From Astrocystis sublimbata (taxonomy: Eukaryota; Ascomycota; Sordariomycetes; Xylariales; Xylariaceae), in the NCBI GenBank assembly GCA_022453515.1, contig JAJNNY010000018.1, positions 310,001 to 374,000 of the forward strand: a stretch of 64,000 nt of DNA. Direction: 5' to 3'. The notes under the pieces are model-generated. The model was not told where the DNA came from. It saw only the letters and a list, made by a program, of their open reading frames with translations, and ran no database searches. This document shows positions 35,564-46,072 of the stretch, one piece after another (position 1 is the first letter of the stretch; each line of letters begins with the position of its first letter). The position numbers and the translations under genes were made by a program.

Positions 35564-37118
35564 ATGACTACCATGGTATGTTGATCTCCTAGCCTCATCC
35601 TAGCCTCCTCGACTCGACGAATCTCAGTAATGTTCTGGGCGTGACCCAAGAAGGCTGCACACGAACACAAGCCTAGCATGGTGTCGGACGAACACCAGAG
35701 AGCACGGACTGGACGCCGTTACTTCTGCTGATCTATACTAACACGCCCTGTTTAGGATCTTCGCGTCGGTAACAAGTACCGCATCGGCCGAAAGATCGGT
35801 TCCGGTTCATTCGGTGACATCTACCTTGGAACCAACATCATCTCGGGCGAAGAGATTGCCATCAAGTTGGAGTCCGTCAAGGCCAAACACCCCCAGCTTG
35901 AATATGAAGCACGCGTCTACAAGTCTCTTGCCGGCGGTGTCGGCATTCCCTTTGTTCGATGGTTCGGTACAGAGTGCGACTACAACGCCATGGTTCTCGA
36001 CCTGCTGGGTCCCAGCTTGGAGGATCTTTTCAACTTTTGTAATCGCAAGTTCTCGCTGAAGACGGTGCTTCTCTTAGCCGACCAGCTGATCTCACGTATC
36101 GAGTACATCCATGCCAAGTCGTTCATCCACCGCGACATCAAGCCTGACAACTTTCTCATGGGTATTGGCAAGCGTGGTAACCAGGTGAATGTGATCGATT
36201 TCGGTCTAGCCAAGAAATACCGAGACCCCAAGACTCACTTTCACATCCCTTACCGTGAGAACAAGAACTTGACTGGCACAGCTCGTTATGCTTCTATCAA
36301 CACCCACTTGGGTGTCGGTAAGCTATTTCTCCCAAAATATTAGGGTTCCGTTGGCACTAACACATTTTAGAACAATCTCGTCGTGATGACATGGAGTCTC
36401 TTGGCTACGTCATGCTGTACTTTTGCCGTGGATCGCTGCCCTGGCAAGGCTTGAAGGCTGCTACCAAGAAGCAGAAGTATGATCGCATCATGGAGAAGAA
36501 GATGACGACACCAACTGAGGTCCTTTGCCGTGGTTTCCCCAATGAGTTTGCCATCTACCTCAACTACACTCGCTCTCTCCGATTCGACGACAAGCCCGAC
36601 TACAGCTACCTCCGCAAGATCTTCCGTGATCTCTTCGTGCGTGAAGGCTTCCAGTATGACTATGTCTTCGACTGGACGGTGTACAAGTACCAGAAGAACG
36701 CACAGGCCATTGCACAAGCTGCTGGCCAGGGTGCTGAGGAGGATGATAAGCGTGCTCGTACGAATCCCGCTACTGCTGGTATGAATGCACAGGCTAACGC
36801 TGTCAAAGCGAATGCAATTCCAAGCACTCGACGCAAGGTCATCGAACGCGGCCCCGCCGGCGTTGACACTCCCGAGACCAACCGAGCCGTTGGGGGAAGC
36901 GACAGGATGTGAGTGTCTCGCCAGCCCAGTTCAGTTCAGTTCAAGTATTCCTAGTAAGGAATCATTTCCCTTCGAGTTTGGTGTGATTCATAACGCTGGC
37001 CGGAGGAATTGCTGACATGATTGCTGACACTTCAGTCTTCGGTAATAGGCTGCGCTCAGCTTCCAAAGTACAAGGAACCGGCTCCGGATATGCTTCCGGC
37101 TCATACCGCCCTAAATGA
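35564..37118 (+). CDS. hrr25: Casein kinase I (Hrr25/CK1 family)
   Basis: Ser/Thr protein kinase of the CK1 delta/epsilon type, acting in growth, DNA repair, vesicle traffic and ribosome maturation in fungi. Four exons: 35564-35575, 35756-36317, 36371-36908 and 37049-37118; 393 residues. Exon 1 codes only MTTM; intron 1 has a perfect TACTAACAC branch point. The glycine loop is '[12 protein letters not shown]', the ATP-binding lysine is K41 ('EIAIKLES'), the catalytic loop '[11 protein letters not shown]' has D131, and '[10 protein letters not shown]' has D152. '[20 protein letters not shown]' (CK1 signature replacing APE) spans the exon 2-3 join. The frame also stops at 36912, but splicing GTGAGT at 36909 to TAATAG at 37048 restores the typical fungal ending 'GGSDRMLRSASK' and a Gly/Ser tail. 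A very long leader precedes it. Confidence 0.97.
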
Positions 37119-39173
37119 TCATCGGCTTGTCGACCGCAAGACTTTTTTCCAGCAAACGTGGTTGCTTAGCGACCACACACGATCACCCCACGAGAATCCA
37201 TTCTCCCCGTGGACCTCTCGTCGTCCGTAGTATGGTACCACTATATCTACTTGTAGATACAGGAGCTTGGACGACGTAGAAGCCCCGCTATCCCTTTTCG
37301 TAGTGTATGGGTTGCATTGGTTTCCGTTCTTCGATGATTCTCGGTTTACGACTTCACAACATCATGGCTCGAACAGACTAGTGCTCGCACACGCATGACT
37401 CACTACCGGCCCGCCCGGTAATGCATCATGTCTTTTGCGAGCACACGGTCCCTGTTTGAACGGCACTTCCGGCACTCTGCAACCTGCGGTGTGTCGTTGA
37501 CCATGGTCTAATCCTGTCGAGGTGGGCACTCACTATGGCTTGTGTTCAGCCAGCTCCATCTCACCTGATAGTCGCCCGACTCGAGATCAAAGTATGTGGC
37601 TTCGGACGCAACCGATATCCCGTCACATGCTTCTTCGATGCGATAAAATCAACAACTTCGATACGACTAGGCCGCGGCTTTTCTTTGCGTATTTTTCATT
37701 TGTTTTCATTGTATTTCTTTGCTTTCCTCTGCATTTTATCATCAGATTGTTACATCACCATTCTAAGGCGGGGAAGGTCGTAATCGCAGTGTATCAGCTT
37801 TTTCGTGCGACGCATCCGCCAGACAAGAACCTACGAGCCAGCTCTCGTGTCATGCGTCGAGAAAGCGGGCTCCGGGTGAACAATGATTGCCGATAACATG
37901 ACACCGTGGCTATGGTAGGGAGAGCCATCCTTCCAACAACATTCGTACTTTGGCACTACTCCAGGGATGCTCCGTCCGAGCTTGTTTTGGTACACATACG
38001 CATGGTTTCCACGGGTCCGGGGCAGTGTTGAGAAGATGGTGGGACCATTCATGTTGTGGCTTTCAGCTCGCTCCGCCGATTTTCCCTCCCGTCCTACACC
38101 CAAGGCCGTGGGATTTTTGACGCTGTCTTCAAGGCATTGTGGAAGCCGCCGGATCGCTTCAGCGCGAGCTCGTCATGAAGCTGCGGGACACTGCGGGGAT
38201 GGAGTAAGAGTCTCGAATCAGAGGTCCTTAAGGAGAGGAAGGCTGAGGCTCGTCCATGGTTGTTCTGTACCCCCTTAGAATGATACGATGGTAGACAGAC
38301 AGACAATACACGCTAGGTAATACGAAAGTTCTTTCTGCGATTGTGTTAGAAAGCTTGTAGTATGATTGACCATAACGGGATGATTACTATGCGAGCATCA
38401 CCAATAAGTCAGGCTCCGAGTATGCGCGCGTCGAGTAGAAACCCTGTGCTCCTACTCTACCTGCATACGCACATGCGTGCAGGCAATGATGCTCTTTTAG
38501 GCCGACACCCATCCATAACGTCAAATCAATTGCTCCACTCGAAGCGGGCTATAGCCTATGGATATTCAAGCGCGGATTTCGGCAGAAGGTTTGGTAACTT
38601 ACACCTGATGTGCTCCACACGAAATAGAACATTATTCGCATTGATCCTTCATATAACATATATACTACCTACCTACTATTTAATTATCACCTGAGTATAT
38701 AGACTGCGTAAAGCTAGTCTCCATATCATATCCTACTTATCACGGAATCAACTAGAATACCTAGTACTGATCTTAGGCTTGTATCAATTGGGACGAGCAG
38801 TGGTTTGGTTTTTAAATATTCCATTTTTTTTTCTTTGTGTAATTCCATATTGTCTTGGGTCCAAAACAGTTAGGCAAAAACAGTAGCTGGCTCGTTAAGA
38901 GCTCCTAAAACCCCCAAAAGCCCTGGTTGTCTATGAGATGGTTTTAACACGCGCCAAAAAGCATGCCCTGAGAAAGTTAAACATGCTATAGCCGTGCTGC
39001 CGTGCTGAGCTCTCGAGAGCAAACTGGAAATCGAGTAATCAATAGCAATATCATCATTAGCGCCTAAACATTCATTCAATGAGGCCATGGGGCCAATGCA
39101 AGGTCGGGCGCATCCCAACCACACCAACTAGCATGCGTTTGCTCCAGTGTTCAAAGCGCGCCAAGATCGGACT
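37119..39173. other. Intergenic, no gene seen
   Basis: About 2 kb between convergent CK1 and 5-phosphatase genes. It holds both 3' flanks, an AT-rich patch near 38640-38850 and a T-run near 38825. Frames of up to 124 codons have no domain. Confidence 0.5.
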
Positions 39174-40860
39174 CTATATCGATCTCAGGCCCCAAGTGGC
39201 TACGATGCCAGCAACGGCAAGGGTCGAAAAGACGATGACCGATTTCGACTCTAATATGAGCATGGACCAGCCGATGATGTACTCCCATTTCTTGAACCGT
39301 GCGCGGTTTTCCCGGGTGTCCAAGTCAACAGGGTACGGTAGTCTTACTCGTGGATTGTCCCTTTCCGTGGTACGAAGGGTTGTAAGCGAATGTTCACTGG
39401 GGGCCAGTGCCGAAGGCTCAAGAACGGGTACCCCGAGGCGAAGGAAGACAGCTCTATGATCGCTGGTCCGGACAGGTGGCATTACATTGTATGCGATGGT
39501 GTCTATACGGATGGCCTTCGACGACGCAGAAGCCTTGGAACTGGAAACCCAGCTTGGAATATCGAGGTAGAGCACACGATCGCACCAGCCTGGCCACCTC
39601 TTTTTGTTCCATGTCCAAGCCACTTCGTCCAGTACTGCCCCACTGGGCAGGCTTTGGATCTCCTCGTCATTGGCCGTCTGCTTATCGGACACATCAAGCT
39701 TGTACGATGGCGGGAATTTAATGGCAGACTCGATCAAACCATGAAGAGTTCGCCCTGCCGCTTTCTCCAACGTCAGCTGGTCGAGACGAAGATATTTCTC
39801 CCAGTAATGGGCGTGGTCTGGGTCTATGTGAGGGTACACAGCCAGAGATGCCTTGTCTGGGGGCGTTTTGGAAATGCGGTAATTCAGATCTCCAGCAACG
39901 AACAGATGAGATCCAGGTTTGTAGACGGTGATGTCGTGCAACGCCTTTTTTGACTGGTTGACTGGGAGTAGAGCCGCTCTCTCCTCGCTACGGTCTTGAT
40001 ATGGGCGAGTAGTCGGATGTGTAGTGTTTTTGCACCGAAGTTGGTGGGGGTCATCGAAGACTGAAATGGGAGAGTGAGCATATCACAGCAGGATAGGGGT
40101 CATCAGACACTCACCCAGCCCAGACACAATGGTCTCCCAATTCTTGTTTCTCTTTTCCAGATTCCACTCATGCGGGGCCAAGTGTGTGCTCACAAAAGTC
40201 AGCTCAGTGTGTCTCGTCCGGTTTGTGTCGTCTTGCTTGAAGTAAAGCATACGCAGCCCTACGGCTCCCTTGTTGGCCATATCGCCAGCGCCAAAGCTGA
40301 CCTCGGCCGGTGTCACTTCTGACAGAGCACTGGGGTCAAGGGCAAAGAGCATAATGCCGGTCATACCAACATCTTGCACCGCTGGAGTCAGAGATTGTCT
40401 TTTTACAGGCAAGGCTTTGCTCCTGAAATGGGAGTTGGGGAATACGTACGGCGAGTGATAACATGGGTGTATCGCGACCCGGGTACCAAGAGAGGGCCGG
40501 CAGCAATGTGGATGGCGGAAACATAGGCTTCAAAGAAGGGGTTGATCATGTAAGAGCCGATGAAGCTGTTTGCGAGAGGGGCCATCTCCTGCAAGCAACT
40601 AGACGAAGGGGACGACGATCATCAGCGTGGACTTGGACCTTATAAGGGTGGAGTGAAGCTTACATGACGACGAGCTCTGGCAGGCCGTCAGCACCCTGAG
40701 CAAAGGCATGGCGAAGGTGCCAAGCAAAAGCGCGGGGATTGATCTTTTGCTTTGCAGCGTTAAAGGTGAGAATGAAGACGTCGACCGGCGAGGTCGTCGG
40801 GTGATCAAAGGTGTTCGCACTCATGTCCGAGCTTTCGGGGCTCGTGTCCTTGGAGCTCAT
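39174..40860 (-). CDS. Inositol-polyphosphate 5-phosphatase, membrane-anchored
   Basis: Phosphoinositide 5-phosphatase of the IPPc (exonuclease-endonuclease-phosphatase) fold, which removes the 5-phosphate from PI(4,5)P2-type substrates. Four exons in coding order: 40860-40664, 40598-40450, 40372-40115 and 40060-39174; 496 residues. Motifs in order are 'ILTFNAAK', 'VVICLQEMAPL' (metal-binding Glu), 'YTHVITRHVGMTGIMLF' (made by splicing), 'GDMANKGAVGLRM', 'FVSTHLAPHEWNLEKRN', 'FVAGDLNYRI', 'FPPSYKLD', 'GWCDRVLYL' and 'RTSDHRAVF'. All main catalytic residues are present. After the domain the chain ends in a single hydrophobic helix ('VIVFSTLAVAGIVATWG'), a tail anchor in place of the C2/ASH or Sac1 domains of other members. 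The start lies in a short leader; upstream in-frame codons add nothing family-like. Confidence 0.92.
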
Positions 40861-42206
40861 GTTGAATGTAGACTGCGTAGTACGTATCTGTATCTGTACA
40901 GCGTACGATGATAGGTGAGAGGATACCCCAGTCGATCTGCAGGTCACGGCAGGCTGCGGGCCAGAATTCGCTGGTCTTACCCAGATCTTACCCAGGTAGG
41001 CAGTGAGCACTGTAGATCGTTCTGCCAAGCTGCAAAGACAGGAGATACTCGTAAATAAGACGACCAAAAAAAGGGATCTCTTGTTGATAACGAAGAAAGC
41101 AATCTACATGTAGGCAGACGAGTATGGCTCTGAGATAAACTCACCGACGAGAAGGAGATGGAGAGGAGTTGCTTTATGTACGACAGTACGAGGATCTGGA
41201 AAGCTCAGCTCCCTCTTAGTTGGGAAGGTAGGTACCTAGTAGCTCTTACCTAGCCACAGCAGCTAGGTAGGTACCGCCTACCTACCTAAAGTAGCCACTG
41301 GCAACTGCTACTCGAGCACTCGAGGTAGCCTGTAGGTAAGGGAGTCGAAGCCCTCGATGAGGGTTCGCTCGCACTCCGCACAGTGCCAACCTCGAGCCGC
41401 TGCAACTTAGTGGCATGCCAGACCAGCACTGCCTTCTGCTGTGCAACTCTTGGCAGGCGCAAATTCGAGACTTTCACCATTTGCATCTGCTCGTCTGCCA
41501 CGCTACTCTCATATCAAGATTGAAAGCAGACGAGGCAGATACATAGGCTCTTCAGTATTGGCAGGCGCTTCGGCCCAAAGCAGAAGAATGGAAGTCGAGG
41601 CTGACACGTACTTGATCACACGATGCAGTCTAAAGCAAGACCGACCTCCTTAGGTACTACTCGTCATGTTTTTTACTAAGTAGACTATATGGTGGGCAAA
41701 ATTCAATTGCCCGCCATTAAGTACCTACCTAGGAGGTAGTATATAGATCTAAGGTGAGGTTGGGATGGTCCTTCACAGTATTTCCTATATGAATCCCCCC
41801 ATCAAATAACTTGTCTTTACTGTTTACAATGTGATTATATAAAGACAGACTTATTCAAAAGTAAACTTTAGGTTATATGTTGGCTATCACGAGACTACTA
41901 AATAAACAGCTAATGAGAGGCTTATGTAAATATCTCATTCGTTTTTCAAACCACTTGACTGGTTTCATCTACACGTTTCTATTGATGGCTGTCTTAGGAT
42001 AAGGGAAGAAAGTCTGGTCTTTGTTCTCGTTGGCTAGCCTATGCCTCTCTCTGCCTCATTCCCAGGTAGCCCAAACAGCAACACGAGTATACTTACATAC
42101 CCCAACACATGTACAAAACACAAATCTCGCACGACATTCTTTTGACGTTCTGAATCCTATATGTGCTGCCCAATAAGTTGGTGCTAGGAAGACCGACCTA
42201 GACTAA
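40861..42206. other. Intergenic with TAGGTAGG inverted repeat
   Basis: Divergent spacer between the 5-phosphatase gene and the kinase-like gene. An inverted repeat TAGGTAGG/CCTACCTA lies at 41264-41284, and the stretch 41680-41960 is AT-rich. No gene supported. Confidence 0.5.
41264..41284. repeat. Inverted repeat TAGGTAGG / CCTACCTA
   Basis: Eight-base arms separated by five bases. It is the same motif family as 3715-3734 and 22420-22433, embedded in a cluster of single TAGGTA copies. Confidence 0.75.
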
Positions 42207-44456
42207 ATGGCAGCGGGCACACGCCCGGCCAATCACGGCTTTGTGGAACGCTCTCGCCGTGATCGCCGGCTCGAGCTCGCCAGGCTGGCAAGGGAACGCC
42301 ATGCGGATCTCTCGGTCGTGCTGGGCCTCTCCGTCAGGGTTGGCGATCATCAGGTCCATGGAGACTACACTGGCGGCGTAGATGCGGGGGGCTTGGTCGC
42401 TTCGCTTGGGAGGCTTGTGCTGGGATGGGCGCTGCCGTGGAGAGGAAGGACTGAGGAGAGAGACATGAGGAAAGAAGCTGAGGCTGAGGCTGGTGTAAGG
42501 GGTCAAGTTCAAGGGGGAGATGGATTAGGGAGAGATGGTTGTCGATCGGAACGTGATGTGGCTCTTTCAGGAGCGAAGGCTTGGAGGGATGCTGTGGTTG
42601 CGGCTGCACCGGTTGATTTCCAGGTGCCGAGACGATTCCTCGCTTCATCTCTCTCTTCCTCCCCGTCTGCTTCTGTGGGAGTAGAGGTCGAGACAGGCGC
42701 GCCACAGGGGGTAGAAATAGAAATGCAAGCTGATGAGGAGCGGCGGGCACGGGACTTCGCTCGTGTAATAGCCCGAGTCGACACGGATGCGCTGGCGCGT
42801 CTGGCGCGGAATCTACTCGTTGAGCATCGTCGTCGCCAGTTCGCCGCGCGCTCCTCTTCCACGTTGGCGGAGGCGGTGGCGGCGGTACCGCCGGACTCTG
42901 TGCTGCTGCCAAAAATTGGTGAACCGTTCTTCGGTGGCGGACATGTGTTTTATCTGGTGGAGTTTCCACCGAGAATGAGAAGGAATGGCCGTGGGCGGAA
43001 TGCGAAGGGTGTCAAGTGGATTGTGAAGATTCCTGCAATGAAGTGTCGAGTGTGCGATAGTGAAAATAGTCATGAGCAAGGGGGACAGGGTGATGATGAT
43101 GATAATAATGAGAGCGATGATGAGAGCGATGATGAAGGCGATGGCTGGGATGATCTATGCAGAGAGACACTGCGCGCTGAGGCCCTCTTGCTGCACATGT
43201 TACGCACAGAGACGCAGATCCCCGTCCCCGCCGTCATTGATGCTGATTGCAGCGTCGACAACGATGTCGGGGCGCCTTGGCTACTGATGGAATTTGTGCA
43301 GGGGAGACGGCTTGAGGATGTCTGGTTTGGTCTCGATGGCAGCGACGAGAGTAGGAGAGGAAAAGGAATAGACGAGCATCTCTTGCGTGAGAGGAGGGAG
43401 ATGATACTCACGAACCTCGCCAACGCAATGTTGCAACTCGGTAAATACACGTTCGCCAGAGGGGGTGCGCTCGTCTTCGATCAACACAATGGCGAACTCG
43501 TCGGCACTGGGCCTCTTCGCATCCTAGATATCCAGGCCATGGTGGACCGCTGGTTCGCGGACGAAGCGTGCGAGACAACCCCTATCTACCGCGCCGCAGG
43601 ACCATGGGATGACACGGGAGATGTGTATACCGCATGTCTTGATGCTTATCCATCAACGAGTGTGTCTTCGACGGGCGCGAATGAGTTGATAAAGCTGCTG
43701 CTTGGTCATATTCGCGAGCCTGGCTCTTGCCGGGAAATCAAGAGTAGGAAGGGAAAAGAAAAGGTAAAGAAAATTGTAGGTGGAGGTGTGGATAGAGATG
43801 AAAAGGAGAAGCCTAAGGGGTTCGTTCTAATGCATGCGGATCTCAGCATGCGTCACATCATTCTCGATCAAGACGGCACCACCATCAAGGCCATTCTCGG
43901 TTGGGATGCCGCGCGGGCAGCGCCGCGGAGCATTGGTAACGAGGCGTTGCCGGCCTGGCTGGTGCGTGACTTCAATCCATTTCTGTATAGATGGCGCCCG
44001 CCGGATGATGTCCGGCGGAATGGACGTAGGGGTGTTTCAATGACCTTAGAGGGCAATCGCTTCGAGGATTCGCCGTGGACGCTCAGGGAGCTTAGGGAGT
44101 TTTATGCGGGAGTGATGATGGAGCTGAAAATGCACAGAAGACCGAGAAAACAGGGAAGGGAGGGCAATGATGATGATCAGTATGGGGCTCAAGAAGATAG
44201 TGACGTGAATATCACGAAGCAATCTCTCCTGGCGATGACGCTACACACGGCGATTCGAGATCCAAGGTGTAGAGTAGCGGCACTGAGACGGCTTCTGGAA
44301 AAGTGCTCAAGACCCTTCGAGACGTTCGACTTCGACTATTTCGTGGAAGTCCTGGGAGAAGAATATCAAGCTGATTCTGTCCAGTTGAGATGTCTTGAGA
44401 AGAATCTAAGGGAGTTGGTCGACAAGGGGTTCGTGAAAGGGGCGGTTGCTTGGTAG
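42207..44456 (+). CDS. Aminoglycoside-phosphotransferase-fold kinase-like protein, probably catalytically altered
   Basis: Intronless 749-residue protein of the fungal APH/choline-kinase-like family. Residues 1-240 are Arg/Ala-rich and charged, with no domain seen; the true start may be further in. The kinase-like part begins near 'IGEPFFGGGHVFYLVEF', with 'GVKWIVKIP' as the probable ATP-lysine strand and an acidic Asp/Glu/Asn insert. 'APWLLMEFVQGRRLEDVWF' (hinge), 'YRAAGPWDDTGDVYTACLDA' and the catalytic-loop region 'FVLMHADLSMRHIILD' follow. The family pattern is H-x-D-L-x3-N and, later, I-I-D-W. Here H543 and D545 remain, but the metal-binding Asn is His550, and the second metal-binding Asp is Gly565 ('AILGWDAARA'). 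The following 'AWLVRDFNPFLYRW' is family-typical. This suggests a pseudokinase; the role is unknown. Confidence 0.8.
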   Translation: MAAGTRPANHGFVERSRRDRRLELARLARERHADLSVVLGLSVRVGDHQVHGDYTGGVDAGGLVASLGRLVLGWALPWRGRTEERDMRKEAEAEAGVRGQVQGGDGLGRDGCRSERDVALSGAKAWRDAVVAAAPVDFQVPRRFLASSLSSSPSASVGVEVETGAPQGVEIEMQADEERRARDFARVIARVDTDALARLARNLLVEHRRRQFAARSSSTLAEAVAAVPPDSVLLPKIGEPFFGGGHVFYLVEFPPRMRRNGRGRNAKGVKWIVKIPAMKCRVCDSENSHEQGGQGDDDDNNESDDESDDEGDGWDDLCRETLRAEALLLHMLRTETQIPVPAVIDADCSVDNDVGAPWLLMEFVQGRRLEDVWFGLDGSDESRRGKGIDEHLLRERREMILTNLANAMLQLGKYTFARGGALVFDQHNGELVGTGPLRILDIQAMVDRWFADEACETTPIYRAAGPWDDTGDVYTACLDAYPSTSVSSTGANELIKLLLGHIREPGSCREIKSRKGKEKVKKIVGGGVDRDEKEKPKGFVLMHADLSMRHIILDQDGTTIKAILGWDAARAAPRSIGNEALPAWLVRDFNPFLYRWRPPDDVRRNGRRGVSMTLEGNRFEDSPWTLRELREFYAGVMMELKMHRRPRKQGREGNDDDQYGAQEDSDVNITKQSLLAMTLHTAIRDPRCRVAALRRLLEKCSRPFETFDFDYFVEVLGEEYQADSVQLRCLEKNLRELVDKGFVKGAVAW

Positions 44457-45146
44457 GATGACATGGCATGAGAGTGGTGAAATATGTCCTTGCAACGTAT
44501 CGTGTCAAGATAAAGAGAAACTCTAGAACATTACAACGGAAATGTGAAGAGATTGTAGCCTGATGCTTTATCACTGCCTGGGCGTTGCCGCCTCGATACT
44601 ACGCCCTCGGCCGATCTGAAGGGATGCTCGATTTGCCGAGTAAGCTGCCCGCATCGTGTAAATAAATTATTGCAATTGTTTTTCACCGGTACGTGGATAT
44701 TGGGAAACTTAGGAAAGTGTTATCGAACCTCTTCACGTTCCATGTTTGTTTGAGCAGGCCGGTCATGATTCGGAGTATTGAAATCAAATACACGGTTCAT
44801 GGATAGTTTTCATTCCCCAATGTCATGTAACAGGTCGCCAATCAAGGATGTGTGTGATAATCTATTCAATAAACGAATGAATATTTATTAGGTCCCATAG
44901 GTGCAGAACAAAGGGGCGAAGCCATCTGTTCTTCCACCCCCCAAGTCCCATGCCCAAACTCATGTCTAGCTGCGTATCGCCTATTTTGTGGCGTTCATGC
45001 CTACCTAAGTGATGTCCAATTTCTGATGGATCTCATAATGCTACAAGCGTTCCCTCGCGGCTCTCCTCAGACTATGTACAATGCCTGTTTCGACGTACTA
45101 AACAAAGGAAAAACACAATACATGGTTCTGGACCCGCGTTCGGGAT
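44457..45146. other. Intergenic between convergent genes
   Basis: Holds the 3' flanks of the kinase-like gene (plus strand) and the SH3 gene (minus strand). AT-rich around 44650-44900. No gene seen. Confidence 0.55.
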
Positions 45147-46072
45147 TTAGAAGATGCTGTTGACGAGATTACCACCAAGCGTAGCACCAGCACCGAAAAT
45201 GGCAGCATTACCCAACTTCTTACCAATCTTCTTACCGGCTCCGGCCACCTTCGACTCGCCTTCTGGGTTGGCGGCGCCACCTCCCTCGGCAACGGCCATT
45301 GGAGGGACGTTCGCGTTGTAAGGGTTCTGCGCCGGCGGCGGAGCGGGATAGCCACCATTGTTGTACCCGCCGTTGTACCCACCAGCAGGCGCGGGGGACG
45401 GGGTGGCGTAGTTTGGCTGAGCGGGGGCGTAGTAGCCGGCCTTCTCGTCGTGGTCGATCTGTACATAGTTCTTGGGGAAGATGCCCTCGGTGCCTGTGCG
45501 CTCGTTGCGGCCCATCCACCAGTCATCGTTCATGTACTCGTGCACGGCGATGCGATCGTCCCGCTCAAACGACAAGTCCCTGTCATCGGCGGCCTGGTAG
45601 CGGTACAGGGCACGGGCACGGGCGACGACAGGCTTCGAGGGCGGCGGGGGCGGAGGGGGGTTGTTGCGCCGCGGCAGCGATGGAGGGCCAGTGGAGTTGT
45701 AGGCTGGCGGCGCCGGGCTGGACGAGGGGTTCTGGTGGAGGGCGAGATTGGCCATGGCGTTTACCGGTGCTGGCGGCGGCGGGGCCACCGCCGTGTTCCT
45801 GGACGCGGGAGTAGGGGCGCCTGATAGAGACGACTCGGCGGGGAGCTGGCGCGAGATGGAATCGAAAACGCCATCGCTTATCACGCCATTCTCGAGCAGG
45901 TGCTCGAGTTCCTGCAGGAGATGGTCAGCAGCAGCACCGGCATCAGAAAGCGCCAGGGGGCATTGGGGAGATGGGGAGATGGGGAGAGGCGAAGGACGGC
46001 ACGACGTACATTCTTGATCAGACGCAGCGACTTGTTGCTCGCGATGATCTGCTGACGATCAAGGGTCACCAT
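45147..46072 (-). CDS. LSB1: SH3-domain protein of the Lsb1/Pin3 family
   Basis: Actin-cortex adaptor related to yeast Lsb1 and Pin3, which bind Las17/WASP through an SH3 domain. Two exons in coding order, 46072-46010 and 45911-45147, joined in phase 0; 275 residues. The N-terminus 'NKSLRLIKNELEHLLENGVI' is a conserved helical module and is created by the splice. A Pro/Ala-rich linker with 'PPPPPPPSKP' precedes the SH3 domain at about residues 108-160 ('ARALYRYQAADDRDLSFERD', 'DDWWMGRN', 'GIFPKNYVQI'; ALYDY and PxNYV landmarks present). A Tyr/Pro/Gly-rich prion-like stretch follows. The tail has the glycine-rich helix 'GKKIGKKLGNAAIFGAGAT' ending 'GGNLVNSIF', characteristic of fungal members. 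Confidence 0.93.
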
